This document shows positions 15,689-23,322 of a stretch of 54,281 nt of DNA, piece by piece; within the stretch, counting starts at the first letter, position 1; every line of letters begins with the position of its first letter. The notes beneath the pieces are model-generated. The model searched no databases. It worked only from the letters and a program-made list of their open reading frames with translations, and had not been told where the DNA came from. Source of the stretch: Clostridiales bacterium. GTDB taxonomy: Bacteria; Bacillota; Clostridia; Christensenellales; Borkfalkiaceae. The position numbers were made by a program, and so were the translations under genes. The stretch is taken from positions 95,388 through 149,668 of the forward strand of contig SVHG01000005.1 in NCBI GenBank assembly GCA_015055965.1, in the 5' to 3' direction.

Positions 15689-16414
15689 GGCAGCTTCTGC
15701 GGGGATTTCCATTTCGCCTAACGCGTTGCATTTTTGGCGAAGCTCTTCTGCGATTTGGTATTTATCTAACCCGCTTTCCATAAGCTCACTATAACGGATT
15801 GGCTTATCTACGATATAAACCTTATCCTTTTTACGCAAATAGCTTAAATAAATGGGAAGATCGTATCCCTGCTTATAACAAATATGAGCCAAGGTAACGA
15901 AGCCTGAAAAGAAGCCCGTTATCGTGTTAAAATAGCCATTTGAAGAATCTTCCGGGAAGATGACCAAGCTTGCGCCTGCTTCTATCGTTTTTAAGCTTTC
16001 CTTTAAGGTATTTCTAAACCTGTGATCGCGATAGGTAGAAATAAGGGTTAAACCGCGATAGAATAAATAGGCTACGGGCGCGGCAATTATACAAAACAGC
16101 TTTGACCAAAATAGCTTCCAATGCTTTTTTTGGTGAAAATAAATTTCTGATAAATACTTGTAAACTTCCTTTAAGGAAGAGTTCATTTCGTAAGTACCCC
16201 AAAATCTAAAGGGCTTTGGAAAATGGCATTCCAGCGTTAAAGGCGCGCTTGCCCCAACGTGATTGCTTAAAACCAAGCAACAGTCAACGAATTCCTCCCC
16301 AAGGAATACGAAGCGTGGTTTTTTTATGAATAATTTTAAAATGGCTTTTACGCACTTAAACCACGTTCTTCTTTGACCGGGCTTTATGCCTTTTTTTCTT
16401 TTTTCTTCTGACAT
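15683..16414 (-). CDS. LPLAT-like protein lacking the catalytic Asp
   Basis: The start at 16414 (MSEEKRKKG) is chosen because GGAGAAA lies just upstream; an in-frame ATG exists at 16477. The 243-residue protein has an acyltransferase-like block LSNHVGASAPL where NHxxxxD would be expected, but the Asp position holds Ala. A second block LVIFPEDSSNGY replaces FPEG. A hydrophobic stretch at about residues 120-145 suggests membrane association. It is either a diverged acyltransferase with an altered active site or a non-catalytic relative. It lies upstream of the acyltransferase at 14151 in the same direction, separated by a terminator. Confidence 0.7.
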   Translation of the reverse strand: MSEEKRKKGIKPGQRRTWFKCVKAILKLFIKKPRFVFLGEEFVDCCLVLSNHVGASAPLTLECHFPKPFRFWGTYEMNSSLKEVYKYLSEIYFHQKKHWKLFWSKLFCIIAAPVAYLFYRGLTLISTYRDHRFRNTLKESLKTIEAGASLVIFPEDSSNGYFNTITGFFSGFVTLAHICYKQGYDLPIYLSYLRKKDKVYIVDKPIRYSELMESGLDKYQIAEELRQKCNALGEMEIPAEAAQ

Positions 16415-16634
16415 TTTTTCTCCAAGCGACGTTTTTAAGAATAAAAGGGTATTAACAAAATTCTTTCCAATATGCAACGGTTAAACACTAAGTTTAAAGC
16501 AATTAAACCAAAAATCTTATATAGCAAAGTATCTCTTATATATAAGTATACTATAAAACGCCAATTTTTTCAATACTTTTTGGGTAATTTTTTAATTAAA
16601 TTTTCTTTTAATTTACGGCAATTTAAAAAAACGG

Positions 16635-16663
16635 TTGCACTTTAAAAAAAATACTGCTATAAT
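16635..16663 (+). promoter_or_regulatory. Promoter of the lipoprotein at 16708
   Basis: TTGCAC, a 17-base spacer and a perfect TATAAT lie 44 bases before the ATG. Confidence 0.75.
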
Positions 16664-16707
16664 TAGATAAGAATTAACTTAAAGAATATATTTATATTGG
16701 TGAATAA

Positions 16708-17730
16708 ATGAAACTTTTAAAAAGCTCTTTAATTATTATTTTATCTTTACTTACCCTTTTTTCAACGGCGTGCTTTGGAAGCGGTCAGCCCGCAACCAGC
16801 TCTAATCTTGTTTTTAAGTCTAATTGGTTAAAAAATATAGATGAAACGGGTGTTGGCGAGGTTTTAGAGGAATGCGTTTACGAAATTAAATTTGAACCTA
16901 TCGTTCCGGAAGATACTTCTGACAACTACCTAACCGCAGATCTTAGCGGTACTTTAACCACTCGCTTAGAAAAATCAAGCTATCAAGGAACTACCTGCTA
17001 TAAGTTCTCTACCAGCCTTTCTATGACGGGCGAATACGTTTACACCGCAGATAACAGAGCAACCGTTAACGACGTGGAAACCACCACCGTTTACTTCCTT
17101 GGTATTGCAGATAATCTTACCCCCTTATACAGCGAAAAATATTTACTTTCTACCGTGCCCAGTATTGCGACCTCTCTTGGCGGAAGCGCATCATTCGGCA
17201 TAATGGAATACACCCTTAAAACCACCTATAATCGCGAAGAAGGTAGCGCTATTATTGACCTAACCTGTGGCGAAAAATCAACCGAAGGCTTACAAGTTCC
17301 CAATAAAGAAGGGGTTAAAATAGAAGATTACGCAAAGGAAGGCACTTTCTTTGATAACGAAAGCCTATTCTTTATTCCCCGCGCTGCCGAGCTTGGCGAA
17401 AACGGCTTTGCTTCATATTTTTACACACTTAGCGCGTTAGATAACAAAATTCAAAAGATGTATTTATCTCTTGATTCAACAAACCCCACTTCTACCGTAA
17501 AAGTTCAAAATTTTAAGGCTCACACCGGCCACGAGGTAGCAGAAAAGGAATTTACCGTTTACAACGTTAAGCTTTCTATTGCAAACACCTTTGCAGGTAG
17601 CTCTATTGAGTTATTCTACTCTACCAACCAAGCGACCGACCGCAGAGCTTTAGTTAAAATGAAAACTCAGCTTGCCTTTTCTGCCGGTAATTTAGTTTAC
17701 ACCTTGAAATCAATTTCTTTCGGCAACTAA
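16708..17730 (+). CDS. Lipoprotein of unknown function
   Basis: The 340-residue product has a typical lipoprotein signal (MKLLKSSLIIILSLLTLFSTAC, written here as positions 1-22, lipobox FSTAC). The mature part is rich in Thr, Ser and beta-strand-like segments, with repeated pairs such as TTRLEKSSYQGTTCYKFSTS and ends in VYTLKSISFGN. No enzyme motif or known domain was recognised; the pattern suggests an extracytoplasmic beta-sandwich or barrel-like protein. It has its own promoter and no clear operon partners. Confidence 0.8.
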   Translation: MKLLKSSLIIILSLLTLFSTACFGSGQPATSSNLVFKSNWLKNIDETGVGEVLEECVYEIKFEPIVPEDTSDNYLTADLSGTLTTRLEKSSYQGTTCYKFSTSLSMTGEYVYTADNRATVNDVETTTVYFLGIADNLTPLYSEKYLLSTVPSIATSLGGSASFGIMEYTLKTTYNREEGSAIIDLTCGEKSTEGLQVPNKEGVKIEDYAKEGTFFDNESLFFIPRAAELGENGFASYFYTLSALDNKIQKMYLSLDSTNPTSTVKVQNFKAHTGHEVAEKEFTVYNVKLSIANTFAGSSIELFYSTNQATDRRALVKMKTQLAFSAGNLVYTLKSISFGN

Positions 17731-17937
17731 TAATCGTTTACAAAGGATATTTTTAAAATAGATACTATGAAAAACTCTACAGAGCCCCCCGCGGAAAGCG
17801 TAAGCTTTTTTAACGCGGAAACAAAATTTGATTTTTTAAAAACAAAATATATTTTTCTTAAACGGAATTAGCATTTTTTCATTATAAATTGCAATTATGC
17901 CCGTGTTTTTGGGCGTTGCGTATTATAGTGTTTTTTG

Positions 17938-17967
17938 AGCATCCGTTTTTTACGGATGCTTTTTTTA
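17938..17967 (+). terminator. Intrinsic terminator upstream of mgtE
   Basis: AGCATCCGT pairs with ACGGATGCT around TTTTT and is followed by seven Ts. It lies 200 bases after the lipoprotein and 200 before mgtE. It could end the lipoprotein transcript or act as an attenuator in an mgtE leader. The 17731-17937 stretch shows no M-box or other riboswitch I recognise. Confidence 0.75.
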
Positions 17968-17994
17968 TTACGTATTAAGCATAAAATCATATTA

Positions 17995-18144
17995 TCAAGC
18001 CACCGGCTTGCATATAATCAGTCGCAAGACTGCATGTACCCACGCGCAAGCGTGTATGTAATCAGTCGCAAGACTGTATGTACCCACGCGCAAGCGTGTA
18101 TGTAATCGGTCGCAAGCGTGTATGTAATCAACCGATAGGTTGCA
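17995..18144. repeat. Mini-hairpin array B (linker ATGTAATC/ATGTACC)
   Basis: Hairpins AAGCC-ACC-GGCTT, AGTC-GCAA-GACT (twice), CACGC-GCAA-GCGTG (twice) and AACC-GATA-GGTT are joined by TATGTAATC or ATGTACC. Near 18108 one unit reads GGTCGCAAGCGTG: the left arm of one hairpin type joined to the right arm of the other through the shared GCAA loop, which looks like a recombinant. The array runs up to the mgtE ribosome site. Confidence 0.8.
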
Positions 18145-18165
18145 TCAAAACAAGGAGGATTTAGC

Positions 18166-19569
18166 GTGAATAAGGATTTTAACGAAGAATTAGAAATTAA
18201 ATCGCCCGATTTCATTAGTGAAATTGTAGAAATTATTCAAAGCGCAAAGCAAAGCGAAATTGCAGAGCTTCTTTACGATTACCACGATTACGATATTGCG
18301 CGCGCTATTCCCCTTTTAGATAAAAAGCAAAGGCTTTTACTTTATAAGGCGTTAAGCGACGAGCATCTTTCAGATATCTTTACCCACTTAGAAAACCCCG
18401 CGGAATTTATAGACGAGCTTTCTAACGAGCGCGTTGCAGATATTATTGAAGAAATGGACTCTGACGACGCGGTGGACATCTTAGAGGATTTAGACGAAGA
18501 AAAGCAAAAGGAAGTTATAGAGCTTTTAGACGAAGAGGTTGCCAAAGAGGTTGAGCTTATTTCCGCTTACCCGGACGAGCTAATCGGTAGCCGTATGACA
18601 AACGACTTCGTTAGCATACAAAACACCCTAACCGTTAAAAAGGCAACACGCAGTATTATTCAACAGGCGGGCGAAAAGGATAATATTTCCACAATTTTCG
18701 TAACCGACGAAACGGGCATTTATTTGGGCGCTATTCGCTTAAGAGATTTGGTTATTGCCCGCGCGGATACTCCGCTGGAAGAGATTATAATTAAATCCTT
18801 CCCATTCCTTTACGCAAGCGCAACGGTTGAAGAAAGCGTGTGGGACGTTAGAGAATATTCAGAGCCCACTTTACCCATTTTAGATAACGATAATCGCCTT
18901 ATAGGCGCACTTACCAGCGCAGACACCTTAGAGGCGTTAGATGAAGAATTAACGGAAGACTATGCAAAGCTTGCCGGTCTTACCGAAGAGGATTTAGAAG
19001 AAGCGTTAGAAAGAAAGCAGATTTTTTCCGGTGCGTTAAAAAGATTGCCTTGGCTTATAGTGTTACTCGTGCTAGACCTTTTTATAGGTATGTATATAGG
19101 CATATTTGAAGCAGTCGTTGTAGGCTTACCATTTTTAGTAAGCTTTCAGCAGTTAGTTTCAGGTATGAGCGGTAACACGGGCACTCAAACTTTAGCTTCG
19201 GCGGTAAACCTACTTTCCGATTATTCAGACGACGGCAAAAAGCAGCGCGAGTTCCTATTTAACGAAGTAAAGGTTGGTTTATTTATAGGCTTAATCACAG
19301 GGCTTATTTCATTTACCGCAGTTACCCTTTACGCGTATTTAACAAGCGCAACCGGCTCTTTTACAACCGATTTACAAACGGGATTAGCGGTGGGCTTAGC
19401 AATGCTACTTTCCACCTCCGTTGCTTCCCTAACGGGCGCTCTTATTCCCATTACTTTAAACAAATTAAAGGTTGACCCTGCAGTTGCATCCGGTCCTTTA
19501 ATTACCACCTTAAACGACCTTATAGCAATAACCGTATACTACGGTTTTGCCCTAATTTTACTTATTTAA
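18166..19569 (+). CDS. mgtE: Magnesium transporter MgtE (copy 1)
   Basis: The 467-residue protein starts with GTG 6 bases after AAGGAGG. An N-terminal helical superhelix domain carries EEMDSDDAVDILEDLDEE (about residues 95-125), then a CBS pair (about residues 135-260), a connecting helix, and five membrane segments (about residues 290-465) with the pore signature SGMSGNTGTQTLA and SGPLITTLNDLIAITVYYG. MgtE is a Mg2+-gated Mg2+ channel of the cytoplasmic membrane; the cytosolic domains close it when Mg2+ is high. A paralogue follows directly. Confidence 0.94.
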   Translation: MNKDFNEELEIKSPDFISEIVEIIQSAKQSEIAELLYDYHDYDIARAIPLLDKKQRLLLYKALSDEHLSDIFTHLENPAEFIDELSNERVADIIEEMDSDDAVDILEDLDEEKQKEVIELLDEEVAKEVELISAYPDELIGSRMTNDFVSIQNTLTVKKATRSIIQQAGEKDNISTIFVTDETGIYLGAIRLRDLVIARADTPLEEIIIKSFPFLYASATVEESVWDVREYSEPTLPILDNDNRLIGALTSADTLEALDEELTEDYAKLAGLTEEDLEEALERKQIFSGALKRLPWLIVLLVLDLFIGMYIGIFEAVVVGLPFLVSFQQLVSGMSGNTGTQTLASAVNLLSDYSDDGKKQREFLFNEVKVGLFIGLITGLISFTAVTLYAYLTSATGSFTTDLQTGLAVGLAMLLSTSVASLTGALIPITLNKLKVDPAVASGPLITTLNDLIAITVYYGFALILLI

Positions 19570-19573
19570 TAGT

Positions 19574-19705
19574 AAAAAGAGGTAGATAATCGACTTATAG
19601 CCCTACTTTTACTATCAACCGCAAGGTTGCATATCACCACGCGAAGGCGTGCATATCATCAAGGCGTTAGTCTTGTATATCACCACGCACTAACGTTCAT
19701 ATAAT
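19574..19705. repeat. Terminator-like hairpin with core, then mini-hairpin array C (linker ATATCATC)
   Basis: From 19571 AGTAAAA...GG pairs with CC.ACTTTTACT, and its loop holds the core read on the minus strand (TATAAGTCGATTATC). Array C follows: CAACC-GCAA-GGTTG, CACGC-GAAG-GCGTG and AAGGCGTTAGTCTT, separated by CATATCA(C/T)C. The array fills the gap between the two mgtE genes, as array B fills the gap before the first. Confidence 0.75.
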
Positions 19706-19784
19706 AAGAGTCGTCCCTAAATTTACACGGGGTACGAATTTCATCCACGAAGTGGGTTTCATTTTAGAAAAGGAGGTATTCGCA

Positions 19785-21191
19785 ATGGAAGAAATGGATT
19801 TTCTTTTGCCAAATGAAAACGATCCGCAAAAGATAAGAGAGCGCCAATTAACGGAAATTATTAACGCCGGCTACCACGCGGAAAAGCTACGTGAAAAGCT
19901 TTCTGACTACCACGCTAAGGATATTGCGGATATCTTACCCGAAATACCCAAGGAGCAAAGACTTAGACTTTACACCGTTCTTTCTAACGAAGAGCTTTCT
20001 GATATTTTTGCATACTTAGATAACCCCGCGGAATTTATAGACGAGCTTTCCAACCAAAAGGTTGCAGACATTATTGAAGAAATGTCATCTGACGACGCGG
20101 TTGACGTGTTAGAAGAGCTAGACGAAGAAAAGCAAAAGGAAGTTATAGAGCTTTTAGCCGAAGAGGTTGCCAAGGACGTTGAGCTTATTAGCGCGTACGA
20201 AGAGGATTGCCTTGGTAGTATTATTACTAACGACTTCGTAAGTATTAAAAACACCTTTACCGTTAAGGAAGCTATGAATAGCTTAATTGCCCAAGCGGAA
20301 GGCTGTAATAATATAACCACCATTTACGTAACTGATGAAAAGGATTGCTACTACGGCGCTATTCAGCTTAAGGATTTATTTATTGCAAGAGCTAATACCC
20401 CGCTTGAAGATATTATAGCAACCTCTTACCCCTGCTTTAACGCAAATTTAAAAATAGCAGACGTTTTAGAGAGCTTGCAGGACTATTCTGAAGATTCTCT
20501 GCCCGTTGTAGATAACGATAATCGCCTTATAGGCGCACTTACGGACGCTATCTTGGTTGAAGCAACGGAAAACGAGTTAAAGGAAGATTACTCTAAGCTA
20601 GCAGGTATTTCTTCTTATACGGAAGAAAAAAACAGCTTACTTTTAAGCCTTAAAGCAAGGCTTCCCTGGCTTTTAATATTGCTTTGCTTAAGCCTTGGAG
20701 TATCTGCATTGATAGGTATTTTTGACCACGTTGTTGCAATGCTCCCCTTGCTTGCATTCTTTCAACCCATGATTCTTGGCATGAGCGGTAACACGGGTAC
20801 GCAAGCGCTTGGCGTTACCATTAGAAATTTACCCGAAGCAACCCAACGCAAAAGGATAAGGCGAATGTTTGCAAACGAAATAAGCCTTGCCTTTATTAAC
20901 GGAATTTTCTTGGCGATAATAAGCTTTGCGCTACTTGGTGCTTACGTTTACTTCTTTAAAAATATGCCGTTGGATAGGTCCTTTACCCTTTCTGCGTGTA
21001 TTGCAATTGCCTTGGTTTGCTCTATGACCGTTTCCGGCTTTTGCGGTTGCGCCGTTCCCATTTTGTTTAAGAAGATGGGCGTAGATCCTGCGGCGGCATC
21101 CGGCCCGCTAATCACAACTGCAAGCGACTTGGTTTCCGCATTAACCTATTACGGCATTATTTCGCTAATAATTAACTATTTTATACTTTAA
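19785..21191 (+). CDS. mgtE: Magnesium transporter MgtE (copy 2)
   Basis: The ATG at 19785 follows AAAGGAGGT; an upstream in-frame start at 19752 is less likely. The 468-residue protein has the same order as copy 1: N domain with EEMSSDDAVDVLEELDEE, CBS pair, then five membrane segments with LGMSGNTGTQALG and ASGPLITTASDLVSALTYYG. The N domains are very similar at the DNA level (for example around 18400 and 20025), while CBS and membrane parts have diverged, so this is a tandem duplication with separate later change. The two may differ in Mg2+ set point or ion choice; this is inference. Confidence 0.93.
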   Translation: MEEMDFLLPNENDPQKIRERQLTEIINAGYHAEKLREKLSDYHAKDIADILPEIPKEQRLRLYTVLSNEELSDIFAYLDNPAEFIDELSNQKVADIIEEMSSDDAVDVLEELDEEKQKEVIELLAEEVAKDVELISAYEEDCLGSIITNDFVSIKNTFTVKEAMNSLIAQAEGCNNITTIYVTDEKDCYYGAIQLKDLFIARANTPLEDIIATSYPCFNANLKIADVLESLQDYSEDSLPVVDNDNRLIGALTDAILVEATENELKEDYSKLAGISSYTEEKNSLLLSLKARLPWLLILLCLSLGVSALIGIFDHVVAMLPLLAFFQPMILGMSGNTGTQALGVTIRNLPEATQRKRIRRMFANEISLAFINGIFLAIISFALLGAYVYFFKNMPLDRSFTLSACIAIALVCSMTVSGFCGCAVPILFKKMGVDPAAASGPLITTASDLVSALTYYGIISLIINYFIL

Positions 21192-21258
21192 AAACACCCT
21201 AAAAAAGGGCATACGTTGGTTAAAAAATATAACCACGGCTAAAAATTTACTAAAACTA

Positions 21259-21288
21259 TTGACAACGCTGTACGCGTAATGCTATAAT
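21259..21288 (+). promoter_or_regulatory. Promoter of the GH43 gene
   Basis: A perfect TTGACA and perfect TATAAT are separated by 18 bases. A small inverted repeat AGCGGTTAAAACCGC follows at 21294, in the expected 5' UTR. Confidence 0.85.
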
Positions 21289-21353
21289 AAAAAAGCGGTT
21301 AAAACCGCCACTTAAACTCAAACTCAAAACTAAAATAAGGAATAGGTTTTATT

Positions 21354-22292
21354 ATGAAGCTTATAGATTACAAGGAAGGTCAATTTAACTCTCAGGCAGA
21401 CCCATACGTTTTAAAAGCAGATAACGGCAAATATTATATGTACGTTACCGGATGCGACGGCGTTCACGCATACGAAGCAACTTCTTTATGCGGTGAATAT
21501 ACTGATATTGGCGTTGTTTTTAGCTTAGCTGATAAAAAGGAATATTGGGCGCCCGCAGTTACTATTATAAACGGCAAATATTATATGTACGTTTCTTGCA
21601 TGCCCACTTGTAGCGACGACGTTCACCAGCAGGCTATGCACGTTGCCCTTTCAGATACGCCTAACGGCCCGTTCGTTAACGCAAAGCAAATAATTGAACC
21701 CTTTTCTATAGACGCGCACGTAGTTGAAAATGAAGCGGGATTATTTATCTTTTATTCGGTAAACGATTACGAAGCAGAACGCGCAGGCACTTACGTCGTA
21801 GTTGACAAAATGAGCGATCCCTTTACCCCTTGTGGAAACCCCACCCCGGTAGTTCGCCCCACCTTAGATGAAGAAATCTTTATGAAAAACAGATTTAAAC
21901 AAGGTCAGCATTGGCACACCTTAGAGGGCGCGTTTTACTTTAACGAAGGGGATTGGCATTACTTAATTTATTCAGGTAACTGCTACCAAAACGAATATTA
22001 CTACCTTGGTTATGCAGTTGCTAAAACGGCAGAAAGAGATTTAACCAAGATTAAATTCACAAAATACCCCAACGAAAACACCTATTGCCCGCTTATTAGT
22101 AAAAATCACTTTGAAGCAGGCACGGGTCACAACAGCGTTATTAAGGATAACGGAGCTTGGTACGCCGTTTACCACGGAAGAGATTTAGTTCCCGATAAGC
22201 GACTAACCGGCGACGACCGCACCGCGCGTATTTGCAGATTAGAGCTTGACGGCGAAAAGCTTACCGCAATTAGATTTGAAGATAAAATTTAA
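21354..22292 (+). CDS. Glycoside hydrolase family 43 protein
   Basis: The 312-residue, signal-less protein shows the five-bladed GH43 pattern. The catalytic base Asp is in QADPYVLKADNGKYYMY (about residue 17), the pKa-modulating Asp in FSIDAHVVEN (about residue 121) and the catalytic acid Glu in HTLEGAFYF (about residue 188). Repeated Y-Y-M-Y blade strands are visible, and GTGHNSVIKDNGAWYAVYHGRD closes the propeller. The family acts on arabinose- or xylose-containing oligosaccharides. With no signal peptide it would act on imported oligosaccharides. nagB follows but has its own promoter. Confidence 0.87.
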   Translation: MKLIDYKEGQFNSQADPYVLKADNGKYYMYVTGCDGVHAYEATSLCGEYTDIGVVFSLADKKEYWAPAVTIINGKYYMYVSCMPTCSDDVHQQAMHVALSDTPNGPFVNAKQIIEPFSIDAHVVENEAGLFIFYSVNDYEAERAGTYVVVDKMSDPFTPCGNPTPVVRPTLDEEIFMKNRFKQGQHWHTLEGAFYFNEGDWHYLIYSGNCYQNEYYYLGYAVAKTAERDLTKIKFTKYPNENTYCPLISKNHFEAGTGHNSVIKDNGAWYAVYHGRDLVPDKRLTGDDRTARICRLELDGEKLTAIRFEDKI

Positions 22293-22305
22293 TATTTTAC
22301 AAAGG

Positions 22306-22340
22306 CAAAGGGCAAAAAAATAAAGCCCTTTGTTGTATTT
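22306..22340 (+). terminator. Terminator of the GH43 gene
   Basis: CAAAGGGC pairs with GCCCTTTG around an A-rich 11-base loop, followed by a broken T-run. Confidence 0.65.
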
Positions 22341-22406
22341 TACACCATTTTCTTTTCACTATAGGACTGAAAATGTGTAATTTAAACAAAAGACTTAAAT
22401 CAATTC

Positions 22407-22435
22407 TTGATTTAAAGAATAAAAACTGTTAAAAT
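22407..22435 (+). promoter_or_regulatory. Promoter of nagB
   Basis: TTGATT, 17 bases, TAAAAT, 34 bases before the ATG. Confidence 0.65.
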
Positions 22436-22468
22436 AGTATTAGCATTTAAAGCACAAGGAGATTTACT

Positions 22469-23191
22469 ATGAAAGTTATCGTTGTTAAAGATTACGAACA
22501 GATGAGCGATAAGGCGTTTGAAATTATGAAGCAGGTTGTAGTTGCTAACCCCAACGGCGTTTTAGGTCTTGCAACCGGCACTACCCCTATCGGTCTTTAC
22601 AAAAGAATGATTGAAGATTGCAAGCAAGGTACTTCTTATAAAAATATTAAAACGGTTAACCTAGACGAATATAAGGGCTTAGACGTTACTAGCGACCAAA
22701 GCTACGTATATTTCATGCGTGACAATCTTTTTAACCACATTGATATTGATTTAAACAACACCAATATAGAAAACGGCAAAGCAGAAAATGCAGAAGAAGA
22801 ATGCGCAAGATATAACGCTCTTTTAGAGGTTCTTCAACAGGATATTCAGCTTTTAGGCTTAGGCTCTAACGGTCATATTGCATTTAACGAGCCCGGCACT
22901 CCCTTTGGTAGCGTAACCCACGTAGTTGACCTTCAGGAAAGCACTATTAAAGACAACGCAAGATTATTCAACGATATTTCAGAAGTTCCCCGCCAAGCCT
23001 TCACTATGGGCTTAAAGAACATTATGAACGCTAAAAAGATTTTAATTTTAGCAAGTGGAGCTAACAAGGCTAAAGCCGTTTACGGAATGATTCACGGCGA
23101 GGTTACTGAATCTCTTCCCGCAAGCGTTCTTCAGCTTCACCCCGACTGCACCTTAATTATTGACGAAGCCGCAGCTTCATTATTAAAGTAA
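22469..23191 (+). CDS. nagB: Glucosamine-6-phosphate deaminase
   Basis: The 240-residue cytoplasmic enzyme converts glucosamine-6-phosphate to fructose-6-phosphate and ammonia. Motifs in order: GLATGTTPIGLYKRM (phosphate binding, about residues 32-46), VNLDEYKGL (catalytic Asp), LLGLGSNGHIAFNEPG (catalytic His), and TMGLKNIMNAKKI. Length fits the shorter Firmicutes form. AAGGAGAT precedes the ATG. No nagA or PTS gene lies beside it. Confidence 0.95.
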   Translation: MKVIVVKDYEQMSDKAFEIMKQVVVANPNGVLGLATGTTPIGLYKRMIEDCKQGTSYKNIKTVNLDEYKGLDVTSDQSYVYFMRDNLFNHIDIDLNNTNIENGKAENAEEECARYNALLEVLQQDIQLLGLGSNGHIAFNEPGTPFGSVTHVVDLQESTIKDNARLFNDISEVPRQAFTMGLKNIMNAKKILILASGANKAKAVYGMIHGEVTESLPASVLQLHPDCTLIIDEAAASLLK

Positions 23192-23213
23192 TTTAGCTTT
23201 AACCAAATAAAGC

Positions 23214-23243
23214 AAAAAGCACCGTTTAAGCGGTGCTTTTTTA
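23214..23243 (+). terminator. Terminator of nagB
   Basis: AAAGCACCG pairs with CGGTGCTTT around TTTAAG, followed by a run of Ts. Confidence 0.85.
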
Positions 23244-23293
23244 TGTCTTTTTTATTAGATTTTACTTAATTATTTACACATAATTTTACATAA

Positions 23294-23322
23294 AAAGTAG
23301 CTCTATAGCGCGATTAACGCTA
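23294..23322 (+). repeat. Extended core repeat overlapping a stop codon
   Basis: AAAAAGTAG then CTCTATAGCGCGATTAACG. The last bases include CTA, the complement of the TAG stop of the leftward gene at 23320. It matches the extended pattern AAAAAGTRGSG followed by the core, also seen at 25119, 31529 and 35813. Confidence 0.7.

Noticed and set aside
17731-18165. Magnesium (M-box) riboswitch before mgtE
   Set aside because: None of the conserved M-box blocks was seen; only a plain terminator and hairpin array B are present.
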